This document shows positions 9,082 to 17,109 of a stretch of DNA of 64,000 nt, piece after piece. This DNA comes from Pampinifervens sp037481935 (GTDB taxonomy: Bacteria > Aquificota > Aquificia > Aquificales > Aquificaceae). Position 1 is the stretch's first letter. Each line of letters starts with the position of its first letter. Where the stretch lies: the NCBI RefSeq assembly GCF_046159715.1, contig NZ_JBJXCT010000007.1, forward strand, positions 37,806-101,805, written 5' to 3'. The translations under genes and the position numbers were made by a program. Under the pieces are notes generated by a model. It was not told the DNA's origin, ran no database searches, and was given only the letters and a program-made list of their open reading frames with translations.

Positions 9082-9651
9082 TTAAACCTGAGCGTTGCAG
9101 AAGTTCATGCTCTCCTCTGTGCCAAATTCAACACATCTATGTAAACATTCACCAGCCCTCTTTAGCACCTTTGCAAGCAACACTTCCTCCTCCTCGCTGA
9201 AAGGAGAGAGCACGTAGTCCACAACCCTGTTCCTGTCCCTTGGTCTGCCTATACCAACTCTTAGCCTTGGAAACTTTTCTGTCTTTATCTCTCTTATTAT
9301 TGACTCCATACCATGATGACCTCCACTGCTTCCTTCTGTTCTCAGCCTTAGCCTGCCCAGGGGAAGGTCAAGGTCATCGTAGACAACAAGCATTTCCTCA
9401 GGGTTTATGTGATATTCTTCAAGGAGGTTCACCACCGCAAGACCAGAGTTGTTCATGTAGGTCTGTGGTTTTGCCACGAGAACCTCTCTGCCGTCAACTC
9501 TGACCCTGTAGAGGTGAGATAGGCACTCTTCCGAGTAATCCTGAACCCTCAACCTTCTCAGAAACTCCTCCACAACCATAAAGCCCACATTGTGGCGTGT
9601 TTTTTCATACCTCTTACCCGGATTTCCAAGACCCACAAGAAGCCTTATCAT
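9082..9651 (-). CDS. pth: Peptidyl-tRNA hydrolase
   Basis: Frees tRNA from stalled peptidyl-tRNA. 189 aa with N-terminal LLVGLGNPGKRYEKTRHNVG, in which His20 is the catalytic residue, KPQTYMNNSG, YDDLDLPLGRLRLR and GSSGGHHGMESI. Its ATG overlaps the stop of rplY (9648-9651). rplY-pth adjacency is common in bacteria. Confidence 0.95.
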   Translation of the reverse strand: MIRLLVGLGNPGKRYEKTRHNVGFMVVEEFLRRLRVQDYSEECLSHLYRVRVDGREVLVAKPQTYMNNSGLAVVNLLEEYHINPEEMLVVYDDLDLPLGRLRLRTEGSSGGHHGMESIIREIKTEKFPRLRVGIGRPRDRNRVVDYVLSPFSEEEEVLLAKVLKRAGECLHRCVEFGTEESMNFCNAQV

Positions 9652-10217
9652 TCAGCAGGTGCGGTCTCCTCCACTTCAGGCTCCAGCACAACAGCCACCG
9701 TCTCTTCTGGAGAGTCCATGATTATACAGCCCTCCGGTGGGACAATGTCCCTAACATGAAGTGCATCCCCAAGCCCTAAACCGCTCACATCAACGCTTAT
9801 TTTGTCAGGAAGTCTGTCCACCCTCGCCTTCACAGTAAGGCTGTGCATGAGAGGTTCAAAGGTTCCACCAAAACCCACACCTGCAGGGGTGCCGATAAAT
9901 TCTATGGGCACTTCCACCTCAATCTCGCTCACATGTGTTATATCCTGCAGGTCCACGTGTATGGGGTTGTCCCCAAGCCAGCCCATCTGCATCTCCCTAA
10001 GGAGACATACCCTTCTATCTCCATCAATCTCCGCCTCAATGAGAAAGGTTTCACCCTGTGGAAAGGCCTTTAGGTCTCTTATGCTTATGTATGCATGTAT
10101 GTTCTCCACATCTTTGCCGTATACCTCCACAGGAACGTAGCCTTCTCTCCTGAACCTCTTTACCTCGCTCTTTTTGCCTAAAGCTCTTGGTATTAGCTTG
10201 ACCTGAACCCTTTTCAT
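9648..10217 (-). CDS. rplY: 50S ribosomal protein L25 (general stress protein CTC form)
   Basis: Binds 5S rRNA in the large subunit. 189 aa, the long form with an N-terminal L25 domain (about residues 1-90, starting KLIPRALGKKSEVKRFRREG) and a C-terminal TL5/CTC beta domain (about 95-180, with VEVPIEFIGTPAGV). The C-terminus is acidic. It lies 12 nt after prs and overlaps pth. Confidence 0.93.
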   Translation of the reverse strand: MKRVQVKLIPRALGKKSEVKRFRREGYVPVEVYGKDVENIHAYISIRDLKAFPQGETFLIEAEIDGDRRVCLLREMQMGWLGDNPIHVDLQDITHVSEIEVEVPIEFIGTPAGVGFGGTFEPLMHSLTVKARVDRLPDKISVDVSGLGLGDALHVRDIVPPEGCIIMDSPEETVAVVLEPEVEETAPAE

Positions 10218-10229
10218 CCTTTACCTCCT

Positions 10230-11165
10230 TTATACAAAAAGTGAGCTTATGGATTCACCCTCATGGGCACGTTTTATAGCTTCTGCTATGAGCGGAGCTA
10301 TGGAAACAACCTTTAGCTTCTCAAGCCCTTTCCCCTCCATGCTAAGGGTGTTGGTCACTATAACCTCTTCCACTGGAGACTCCCTCAGTCTGTCTATTGC
10401 AGGACCTGAAAAGATACCATGGGTTGCGGCCACCCACACACCCTTTGCTCCCTTTGATAAGAGCATGTTAGTGGCGGCAACTACAGTGCCGGCGGTGTCT
10501 ATTATGTCATCAACTATTATCGCCTTTTTACCCTTAACATCGCCTATGAGGTCAAGCACTTCCGCCACGTTGGGCTCAGGTCTTCTCTTATATATAATGG
10601 CAATGCTACAGCCCAGCTTGTTGGCAAGGAGCCTTGCCCTCTCTACCCCGCCTGCATCTGGTGAGACCACCACCATATCCCCATCCATATAGTTCTTTAT
10701 GTATTCGTATAGCACATTCAGGGCGTAAAGGTTATCCACAGGTATGTTGAAAAAGCCCTGAATCTGGGGAGAGTGAAGGTCAACTATTATGAGCCTCTGG
10801 GCTCCTGCAACCGTTATGAGGTCAGCCAGAAGCCTTGCACTTATAGGAACTCTAGGTTTGTCCTTTCTGTCCTGCCTTGCATAGGCATAGTAAGGGATTA
10901 CAGCGGTTATTCTTCCAGCAGAGGCCCTTTTGAGAGCATCAAGCATGAGAAGAAGCTCCATTATGCTCTCGTTAACGGGATATCCAAGAGACTGAATCAC
11001 GAAAACATCTTCCCCTCTCATGGATTCGTTTATCTTCACTCTCACCTCACCGTCGCTGAACCTTCCCACTATAACATCGGACAGTGGGATGCCAAGATAT
11101 TCAGAAACTTCCTGTGCAAGCCTGGGATTGCTGGTGCCTGTCAGAAGTTTTATAGAGCCAAACAT
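10230..11165 (-). CDS. prs: Ribose-phosphate pyrophosphokinase
   Basis: Makes PRPP from ribose-5-phosphate and ATP for nucleotide, His, Trp and NAD synthesis. 311 aa with GRFSDGEVRVKI, YYAYARQDRKDKPRVPISA, DLHSPQIQGFF, the flexible-loop RRPEPN and the PRPP-binding motif VDDIIDTAGT. A GAAGAGGTG ribosome site precedes the ATG. It follows tRNA-Gln by 27 nt in the same operon; ispE-tRNA-prs order is seen in many bacteria. Confidence 0.95.
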   Translation of the reverse strand: MFGSIKLLTGTSNPRLAQEVSEYLGIPLSDVIVGRFSDGEVRVKINESMRGEDVFVIQSLGYPVNESIMELLLMLDALKRASAGRITAVIPYYAYARQDRKDKPRVPISARLLADLITVAGAQRLIIVDLHSPQIQGFFNIPVDNLYALNVLYEYIKNYMDGDMVVVSPDAGGVERARLLANKLGCSIAIIYKRRPEPNVAEVLDLIGDVKGKKAIIVDDIIDTAGTVVAATNMLLSKGAKGVWVAATHGIFSGPAIDRLRESPVEEVIVTNTLSMEGKGLEKLKVVSIAPLIAEAIKRAHEGESISSLFV

Positions 11166-11192
11166 TGCACACCTCTTCAGTTTTATGGAAAG

Positions 11193-11265
11193 CTGGGGTG
11201 CCTGGATTCGAACCAGGAGCCCCCGGATCCAAAGTCCGGTGCTCTGCCAGTTGAGCTACACCCCA
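11193..11265 (-). tRNA. tRNA-Gln (anticodon UUG)
   Basis: The minus strand folds into a full cloverleaf. The 7-bp acceptor pairs UGGGGUG with CACCCCA, including the U1-A72 pair typical of tRNA-Gln, with discriminator G73. The anticodon stem CCGGA/UCCGG holds loop CUUUGGA with anticodon UUG. The T arm contains GGTTCGAATCC. CCA is not encoded. Its first ten bases are shared with the 3' end of ispE, whose stop codon is the U8-A9-G10 of the tRNA. Confidence 0.97.
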
Positions 11266-12080
11266 TAACTTTCCACTCTGTAAAGCCTCCAGCCTCTTGC
11301 CCTGCAGGCAAGCTCTACCTCAACGGTAGGCTCACCTACATAAAAAACGCTTGAGCCACTACCACTCACCAGGGCTGACATGCCCAGGCCTCTCAGAAAC
11401 CTAAGCACTTCGCCCACCTCAGGGTAAAGCTCTCCAGCCAGCTCACCCAGCCTGTTCTGGAGCACGCTGAAGTCTCCAGCCCTCAGGCAATCTATTATTT
11501 TATCACCCTCTAACTTTTCTGTCAACATCTCTTCTCTTACCATGCTGTATACATGGGCTGTTGAAGACCTGATTCCCGGATGTATGAGGGTAAAGGTCAT
11601 CCTGGGCAGCTCTAGTCTTTCAAGAATCTCACCCCTGCCCCTTCCTATAGCAGCTCCACCGAGGAGAAAGAAGGGAGCATCAGAGGATATCCGACCTGCT
11701 ATTAGATATAGCTCTTCTTCACTCAGCGGATTACCCATGAGCTCGTTTACGGCCCTTAAAACCGTGGCAACATTTGAAGAGCCACCCCCAAGACCGCCGC
11801 CCTCGGGTATGTTTTTCTGGATAAAGATTCTCAGGCTAATTTCCTTCCCGAGAAGTCCCTCCATCACCCTGAGGGCCTTGTAAACCAGGTTTTGTTCCAT
11901 GGGTATCCCCGTGCTGGTTTCAACGCTGAGGGGACCTTCCTCTATAAGCACCTCGTCAAAGAGGTCTACAGCCTGATAGATGGTGAAAACCTCGTGGTAT
12001 CCATCAGCCCTCTTTCCAAGAAGCCAGAGACCCAGGTTCACCTTTGCGGGGGACAGAAGCCTCAGCATAGGTATAATCAT
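11256..12080 (-). CDS. ispE: 4-diphosphocytidyl-2-C-methyl-D-erythritol kinase
   Basis: GHMP kinase of the MEP pathway that phosphorylates CDP-ME. The N-terminal SPAKVNLGLWLLGKRADGYHE and the ATP-binding PEGGGLGGGSSNVATVLRAVN motif are clear, and a late VSGSGSSVF motif matches the family. ATG 12080 gives about 274 aa; ATG 12068 (MLRLLSPAKVN) and an upstream TTG at 12104 are alternatives. The last codons and the TAG stop lie inside the adjoining tRNA-Gln. Confidence 0.92.
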   Translation of the reverse strand: MIIPMLRLLSPAKVNLGLWLLGKRADGYHEVFTIYQAVDLFDEVLIEEGPLSVETSTGIPMEQNLVYKALRVMEGLLGKEISLRIFIQKNIPEGGGLGGGSSNVATVLRAVNELMGNPLSEEELYLIAGRISSDAPFFLLGGAAIGRGRGEILERLELPRMTFTLIHPGIRSSTAHVYSMVREEMLTEKLEGDKIIDCLRAGDFSVLQNRLGELAGELYPEVGEVLRFLRGLGMSALVSGSGSSVFYVGEPTVEVELACRARGWRLYRVESYGV

Positions 12081-12174
12081 AGCTCTTTGATTTATCCGCT
12101 GCAAGCCATGTTTATTAACTTTTCAGGCTAAATAAATATTAGTGATTTATACTAAGAATTTTCTCAAAAACCTC

Positions 12175-12203
12175 TTGACAAACTTTCCGGGTGTTAATAT
12201 AAT
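12175..12203 (+). promoter_or_regulatory. Consensus sigma-70 promoter of groES-groEL
   Basis: TTGACA at 12175-12180 and TATAAT at 12198-12203 are separated by exactly 17 bp, a perfect match to the housekeeping consensus. The ribosome site GGAGGTGG follows just before the groES ATG at 12238. A short inverted repeat (TTAGT at 12139-12143, ACTAA at 12151-12155) lies upstream, but no CIRCE element was found. Confidence 0.9.
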
Positions 12204-12237
12204 ATCTACCCGTAAAATTCCTTGAAGGAGGTGGAAC

Positions 12238-12531
12238 ATGGCAAAGCTCAGACCCCTTTATGACAAGATTGTGGTCAGGAGACTCGAAGAACAGGAACAG
12301 AGAACAGCCTCTGGCATCATCATACCAGACACCGCCAAAGAGAAGCCTCAGGTGGGTGAGGTGGTGGCGGTGGGAGAAGGAAAGCTCCTGCAGAACGGTC
12401 AGCAAGTTCCACCAAAGGTAAAGCCCGGGGACAGGGTTGTTTTTAACAAGTATGCGGGCACCGAGGTAGAGCTTGACGGTGAAAAGTTCCTTATCATGTC
12501 TGAGGACGAAGTCCTTGCCATAGTTGAGTAA
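12238..12531 (+). CDS. groS: Co-chaperonin GroES
   Basis: Seven-subunit lid for GroEL. 97 aa with KLRPLYDKIVVRRLEE, the mobile-loop region TASGIIIPDTAKEKPQ, VKPGDRVVFNKYAGTEVELD and the C-terminal EDEVLAIVE. Usual length. It is preceded by a strong GGAGGTGG ribosome site and followed by groL after 24 nt. Confidence 0.97.
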   Translation: MAKLRPLYDKIVVRRLEEQEQRTASGIIIPDTAKEKPQVGEVVAVGEGKLLQNGQQVPPKVKPGDRVVFNKYAGTEVELDGEKFLIMSEDEVLAIVE

Positions 12532-12555
12532 AAAACTTTTAAAGGAGGTGGTAGC

Positions 12556-14193
12556 ATGGCAGCAAAGAAGGTTATCTACGGAGAAGATGCAAGGGCAAGG
12601 CTCAAGGCAGGCGTTGACAGGCTTGCCAACGCGGTAAAGGTCACCCTTGGACCAAGGGGTAGAGAGGTGATAATTGAGAAGAAGTGGGGAACGCCCCTTG
12701 TCACAAAGGACGGCGTGACCGTTGCCAAAGAGATTGAGCTCAAAGACCCCTATGAGAACATGGGAGCTCAGCTGGTAAAGGAAGTCGCCTCCAAGACCGC
12801 AGACGTTGCCGGTGACGGAACTACCACGGCAACTGTTCTTGCTCAGGCAATCTTCACCGAGGGACTCAAGGCAATAGCCTCCGGCGCAAACCCCATGGAC
12901 CTTAAGAGGGGCATAGACAAGGCTGTGGAAAAGGTTGTTGAGGAGATAAAGGCACAGTCCATACAGGTGGGTGGAAGGAAGGAAATAGAACAGGTTGCCA
13001 CCATATCCGCCAACAACGACCCCGAGATAGGAAAGATAATAGCGGACGCAATGGAAGCCGTGGGTAAGGATGGTGTTATAACCGTTGAAGAGTCCAAGTC
13101 CGCCCAGACCACCCTTGAAACCGTCCAGGGTATGCAGTTTGACAGGGGATATCTGTCTCCCTACTTCGTGACCAACCCTGACAAGATGGAGGCAGTGCTT
13201 GAAGACCCATACATACTCATATATGAGAAGAAGATTTCCAATGTAAAAGACCTTCTGCCAGTTCTTGAGCAGGTGGTAAGGGCTGGAAAGCCAATCCTGA
13301 TAATCGCCGAGGATGTGGAAGCGGAAGCCCTTGCAACCCTGGTGGTCAACCATATAAAGGGCGTAATTAGGGCATGCGCAGTAAAGGCACCGGGCTTTGG
13401 TCAGAGGAGGAAGGACTACCTGCAGGACATAGCTATACTAACGGGTGGAACCGCCATAACTGAAGAGCTGGGTATAAAGCTTGAAAGCGTTGGGCTTGAC
13501 ATGCTGGGAAGGGCGGACAAGGTGATAGTGGACAAGGACAACACCACCATAGTGGGTGGAAAGGGCTCTAAAGAAGCCATAAACGCGAGGATAGAGCAGA
13601 TCAAAAAGCAAATCGTGGAGACAACCTCCGACTACGACAGGGAAAAGCTCCAGGAAAGGCTTGCCAAGCTGGCTGGCGGTGTTGCTATAATAAGGGTCGG
13701 TGCAGCCACAGAGGCAGAGCTTAAAGAAAAGAAGGCAAGGGTTGAGGACGCGGTGCATGCCACCAAGGCTGCGGTGGAAGAAGGTATAGTGCCCGGTGGT
13801 GGTGTGGCACTGGTGAGAGCTTCAGAGGCTCTTGAAAACCTCAAGGTGGAAAACCCTGACCAGCAGGTGGGTGTGGACATAGTGAAGAAGGCCTGCAGGA
13901 CGCCGCTCAGACAAATTGCCAGCAACGCAGGCTTTGAAGGATATGTGGTGCTTGAAAAGGTTCTCCAGCTCGGAAAAGAGAAGGGCAAGAACTGGGGCTT
14001 TGATGCCTCTGTGGGAGACTACAAGGACATGGTAGAAGCCGGAATAATTGACCCCACAAAGGTGGTGAGGACCGCCATACAAAACGCTGCCTCAGTGGCG
14101 GGAACCATGCTTACCGCAGAAGCCCTCGTGGCTGAAATACCAGAGGAGAAAAAGGAGAAAGCACCAGCCCCAGAAATGCCCGAGCTTGACTAA
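12556..14193 (+). CDS. groL: Chaperonin GroEL
   Basis: ATP-driven folding chamber. 545 aa with VTLGPRGREVIIEKKWG, DGVTVAKEIEL, AGDGTTTATVLAQAI and GGGVALVRA. The C-terminus is acidic and proline-rich (KAPAPEMPELD) and lacks the GGM repeats of many mesophilic GroELs. AAAGGAGGTGG precedes the ATG. A long open frame on the opposite strand is only a shadow of this gene. Confidence 0.97.
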   Translation: MAAKKVIYGEDARARLKAGVDRLANAVKVTLGPRGREVIIEKKWGTPLVTKDGVTVAKEIELKDPYENMGAQLVKEVASKTADVAGDGTTTATVLAQAIFTEGLKAIASGANPMDLKRGIDKAVEKVVEEIKAQSIQVGGRKEIEQVATISANNDPEIGKIIADAMEAVGKDGVITVEESKSAQTTLETVQGMQFDRGYLSPYFVTNPDKMEAVLEDPYILIYEKKISNVKDLLPVLEQVVRAGKPILIIAEDVEAEALATLVVNHIKGVIRACAVKAPGFGQRRKDYLQDIAILTGGTAITEELGIKLESVGLDMLGRADKVIVDKDNTTIVGGKGSKEAINARIEQIKKQIVETTSDYDREKLQERLAKLAGGVAIIRVGAATEAELKEKKARVEDAVHATKAAVEEGIVPGGGVALVRASEALENLKVENPDQQVGVDIVKKACRTPLRQIASNAGFEGYVVLEKVLQLGKEKGKNWGFDASVGDYKDMVEAGIIDPTKVVRTAIQNAASVAGTMLTAEALVAEIPEEKKEKAPAPEMPELD

Positions 14194-14199
14194 AAACCT

Positions 14200-14220
14200 G
14201 CCCCCGCAAGGGGGCTCTTT
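14200..14220 (+). terminator. Hairpin terminator after groEL, probably bidirectional
   Basis: GCCCCC (14200-14205), GCAA tetraloop, GGGGGC (14210-14215), then a short T-rich run on the + strand. On the - strand the same hairpin is followed by GGTTTTTAG, so it could also terminate the convergent SulP gene ending at 14219. Confidence 0.85.
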
Positions 14221-16192
14221 ATTTCAATATCTTAAGCAGACTTTCCACAACCTCCCCTGTATTGGTTCCCAGATAGATAAAGCCGTTTTTCATCTGGCAT
14301 CCCTTTGTGGCACACAGTCCACCAAAGGAAAGAACCTCACCGTTGTGTTTTATTAGCTTTGTGGAGGGCACATAAAGACCTTTTCCATCTGTATAAAAGT
14401 CCTCAGCCCTGAGCTCTATCTCCCTGCCATCCGACCTGAGCAGAAGGGTTCTGTATGCCTTTCCTGCATAAACATCCAGACCTTCATAGGCTGAAAATCC
14501 CTCGTACATATCCCTTATGGGGTTCTCTGCCTGTTCAAACTTCACATAATCCTTTACCGTATAGCATTCCTTAAAGAGAGCATAGGGGCAGAGCTTTGCA
14601 CAGTAGTCATGGTCTATGCTCTTGAAGAGTTCACCCAGTGCATAACCCTTGGAGGGAAGTATGTTCTCCTTTCCCAGTTTCTGGAGAAAGCCTGACCTTC
14701 GCATAACCTCCTCAACTGGTGCCTTTGCGTTCACGAAGACCAGGTTCACCCCCTTCTTCCTCAAATCATCTAGAAAATCACCAAGGGCGTCAAGGGCGGT
14801 TCCATCCATGTAGTTCACGGACTCGCAGTCTATAACAAGATGTTTCAGGGCTGGCTTTTGCTCCACTATCTCCCTTATTTCCTCAAGTATGTTCTCCGTG
14901 TTGGCATAGTAAAAGGATGCCTCTGGTCGAACCATTTCAATCTGAGGGCATGTGGGCAGGTTGTTGCTTTCTGCGTTGACAAAGGTTTTGCTTACAGGGT
15001 CTCTTGACAGCCTCACAATCCTGGGATACAGACTCCTCCAGAGGAAGAGGGAAAGGGAAAGAAACATACCTATGAATATGGCGTAGTCTGGCTTCATTAT
15101 GAAGGAGAGGGCAAAGGTAGTTATGGCAGACATTCCATCGTAGCGGTTTGTCCTCCAGAGGTGCACAAAGTAAGCAGGCTTTACCAGGTTTATTACCGCT
15201 GTTATAACAATCGCAGAGAGCACTGCCCTTGGCAGGTAATACAGAAGAGGTGCTACAAAGAGTATGGTGGCTATGACAAAGCTTGCACTTATTATGTTTG
15301 CCATGCCAGTTTTTGCACCCGCCTGAAAGTTTACCGCAGAGCGGGAAAAGGAACCGCTGACAGGAAAGCTCTTGAAGAAAGAACCCACAAGGTTTGCAAG
15401 CCCCTGACCCACAAGCTCCTGATTGACGTCTATCCTCTGCTTTGTCTGACTTGCTATGAACTTGGCTATGGCGTATGCTTCCATAAAGCCAACAAGGGCT
15501 ATGATAAAAGCTTTACCCAGTATCCTGTCAAGAAGGTCCCAGTCTACAGACGGTAAGGAAGGAAGAGGAATTCCTCTGGGTATATCACCCACCACCCTTA
15601 TACCATAGCTTTCAAAGGCGAAGAAGTAAGACAGTGAGGTAAAAAGGGCCACCGTAAGCAGTGCGGATGGAAAGTTTCTGTTTATCCTTCTCAGACCTAT
15701 TATCAGGGCTATGGATACCAGGCCCACTAGAAGGGTATATGGGTTTGTCTGTGGAAGGCTCTTTGCTATCTCGTATAGGTTCTGGAATATGAGCTCCTTC
15801 TGCTCCACCTTTATGCCGAGAAGGGCAGGAACCTGCGTCGTCATGATTATTATGGCCGCTGCGTTTGTAAATCCTATTATCACCGAGTGGGAGACAAAGT
15901 TTACAAGAAATCCTAGCCTGAAAAGCCCGATGGCGAGCTGTATGATGCCTACAAGAAAGGCCATCAGTATGGCGAGCTCTATAAACTTCTCATCGCCGGG
16001 CTTTGCGTAGCTTGTGAGAGAGACAAAGGTTAGAAAGGCAACTATGGCAACAGGACCTGTGGCCAACTGGGCGGAGCTTCCAAAGAGGGCGGCTATTATG
16101 ACGGGTATGGATGCGGCGTAAAGTCCGTAAACGGGTGGAAGACCGGCAATCAGGGCGTAAGCCATGGACTGGGGGACAAGAACCACAGCCAC
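14219..16192 (-). CDS. SulP-family anion transporter with STAS domain and Cys-containing tail
   Basis: Integral membrane anion transporter (sulfate, bicarbonate or similar; substrate not decidable here). The SulP signature region VLVPQSMAYALIAGLPPVYG opens the frame, followed by 10 or more membrane segments and a STAS domain at about residues 425-520 (LVIDCESVNYMDGTALDAL). A further tail of about 130 residues carries CX3CX7C (YCAKLCPYALFKEC) and CX4C (CATKGC). The GTG start at 16192 is unlikely to be the true one: the conserved N-terminal segment (WFRGYDRKT, DFIAGLTVA) continues in frame upstream but no start codon is available, so a frameshift is indicated between 16259 and 16275. Confidence 0.85.
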   Translation of the reverse strand: MAVVLVPQSMAYALIAGLPPVYGLYAASIPVIIAALFGSSAQLATGPVAIVAFLTFVSLTSYAKPGDEKFIELAILMAFLVGIIQLAIGLFRLGFLVNFVSHSVIIGFTNAAAIIIMTTQVPALLGIKVEQKELIFQNLYEIAKSLPQTNPYTLLVGLVSIALIIGLRRINRNFPSALLTVALFTSLSYFFAFESYGIRVVGDIPRGIPLPSLPSVDWDLLDRILGKAFIIALVGFMEAYAIAKFIASQTKQRIDVNQELVGQGLANLVGSFFKSFPVSGSFSRSAVNFQAGAKTGMANIISASFVIATILFVAPLLYYLPRAVLSAIVITAVINLVKPAYFVHLWRTNRYDGMSAITTFALSFIMKPDYAIFIGMFLSLSLFLWRSLYPRIVRLSRDPVSKTFVNAESNNLPTCPQIEMVRPEASFYYANTENILEEIREIVEQKPALKHLVIDCESVNYMDGTALDALGDFLDDLRKKGVNLVFVNAKAPVEEVMRRSGFLQKLGKENILPSKGYALGELFKSIDHDYCAKLCPYALFKECYTVKDYVKFEQAENPIRDMYEGFSAYEGLDVYAGKAYRTLLLRSDGREIELRAEDFYTDGKGLYVPSTKLIKHNGEVLSFGGLCATKGCQMKNGFIYLGTNTGEVVESLLKILK

Positions 16193-16275
16193 GGTAAGAC
16201 CGGCAATAAAGTCAGAGCTGAGGGTTTTCCTGTCATAACCCCTGAACCACCTAAGAAAGGGGAAAACCTCTCCAT
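16193..16275 (-). other. 5' coding part of the SulP gene, separated from its ATG by an apparent frameshift
   Basis: Read in the SulP frame, this stretch encodes FPFLRWFRGYDRKT and SSDFIAGLT, the normal SulP N-terminus. The only upstream ATG (16275-16273) is in another frame and reads M-E-R-F-S-P-F-L. One extra base in the T4C4 run (- strand, + positions 16259-16266) would join them as M-E-R-F-F-P-F-L-R-W. This is either a sequencing or assembly indel in a homopolymer or a genuine mutation. Confidence 0.75.
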
Positions 16276-16327
16276 AGCTTTAAAAATACTAACATAAATC
16301 ATAAAAGTCCATGTTCCTTTATCCGCT

Positions 16328-16333
16328 TATAAT
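16328..16333 (+). promoter_or_regulatory. Candidate -10 element (TATAAT) for a leaderless nitrilase mRNA
   Basis: TATAAT ends 11 nt before the A of the ATG at 16344, so transcription would begin only a few bases upstream of the start codon. There is no Shine-Dalgarno sequence and no clear -35 element. Confidence 0.45.
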
Positions 16334-16343
16334 CTTATAAGCC

Positions 16344-17081
16344 ATGCTTAATCTCGCGGTCCTCCAGTTCAGACCAGTTCTTGGAAGGGTGGAGGAAAAC
16401 CTGAGGAGAGTTATGGAAATGCTCATGTCTGTTAAAGATGGTTCGCTGGTGGCTCTGCCGGAGATGTGGCAGTGCGGCTTTGATTATGAGAGACTTGACA
16501 GGCATGCGGATGCCACCGGTGAAGTTCTGGAGGAGTTAAAGAAGGTATCCGCTGAAAAAGGTCTGACATTAATCGGCACATACCCAACGAAAAAAGAAAA
16601 GGGCATATACAACTCCGCCATTATCCTTGAGAGAGGGCAAATACGGGGCTTCAGGCACAAGATAAAGCTCTTCCCCCTCTATGAGGAGCCCAGGCACTTC
16701 CTGCCCGGTGCTGAAAACCCTGTTTTTGAACTTTCTGGATTGAAGGTGGGCATACTCATATGCTTTGAGCTCAGGTTTCCTGAAATTTCACAGAGTCTTA
16801 GAGAAGCTGAGCTTCTTGTGGTCCCTTCCATGTGGGGTGAAGGCAGAAAAGAGCATCTGAGAATTCTCTCAAGGGCGAGAGCCATAGAAAATCAGTGTTT
16901 TCTCATGCTGTCCAGTGCTTGGGGGGAGGTTGGGGGTGAGAGGTTTGCAGGATGCTCTGGCATATATGGACCCTGGGGTGAAGTTCTCGCCTTTTCTGAA
17001 AAGGGAGACAGCCTTATTCAGGTAGAGGTGGACTTAGAAGAGGTAGAGAGGGTAAGAAGACTTATTCCAGTCCAGTTATAA
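16344..17081 (+). CDS. Carbon-nitrogen hydrolase (nitrilase superfamily, omega-amidase-like)
   Basis: 245 aa. The Glu-Lys-Cys catalytic triad is in place: E40 (ALPEMW), K106 (GFRHKIKLFP) and C140 (ILICFELRFPE). Such enzymes hydrolyse amide or nitrile bonds; the layout resembles omega-amidase or YafV-type proteins, but the substrate is not shown by the sequence. It stands alone between a divergent SulP gene and pyrG. Confidence 0.87.
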   Translation: MLNLAVLQFRPVLGRVEENLRRVMEMLMSVKDGSLVALPEMWQCGFDYERLDRHADATGEVLEELKKVSAEKGLTLIGTYPTKKEKGIYNSAIILERGQIRGFRHKIKLFPLYEEPRHFLPGAENPVFELSGLKVGILICFELRFPEISQSLREAELLVVPSMWGEGRKEHLRILSRARAIENQCFLMLSSAWGEVGGERFAGCSGIYGPWGEVLAFSEKGDSLIQVEVDLEEVERVRRLIPVQL

Positions 17082-17095
17082 ATCCTGAGCTGTTG

Positions 17096-17101
17096 TAAAA
17101 T
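17096..17101 (+). promoter_or_regulatory. Candidate -10 element (TAAAAT) for a leaderless pyrG mRNA
   Basis: TAAAAT ends 9 nt before the A of the pyrG ATG (17110); no ribosome site lies between. No convincing -35 element is seen. Confidence 0.4.
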
Positions 17102-17109
17102 ATCCCTAC

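Noticed and set aside
12139..12155. Inverted repeat TTAGT-N7-ACTAA upstream of groES as an HrcA/CIRCE operator
   Set aside because: Only five paired bases and not matching the CIRCE consensus TTAGCACTC-N9-GAGTGCTAA.
12139..13353. 404-residue open frame on the minus strand opposite groES-groEL
   Set aside because: The protein is Leu/Tyr/His/Cys-rich with no family resemblance and lies exactly antisense to clearly coding groES and groEL; it is a shadow frame.
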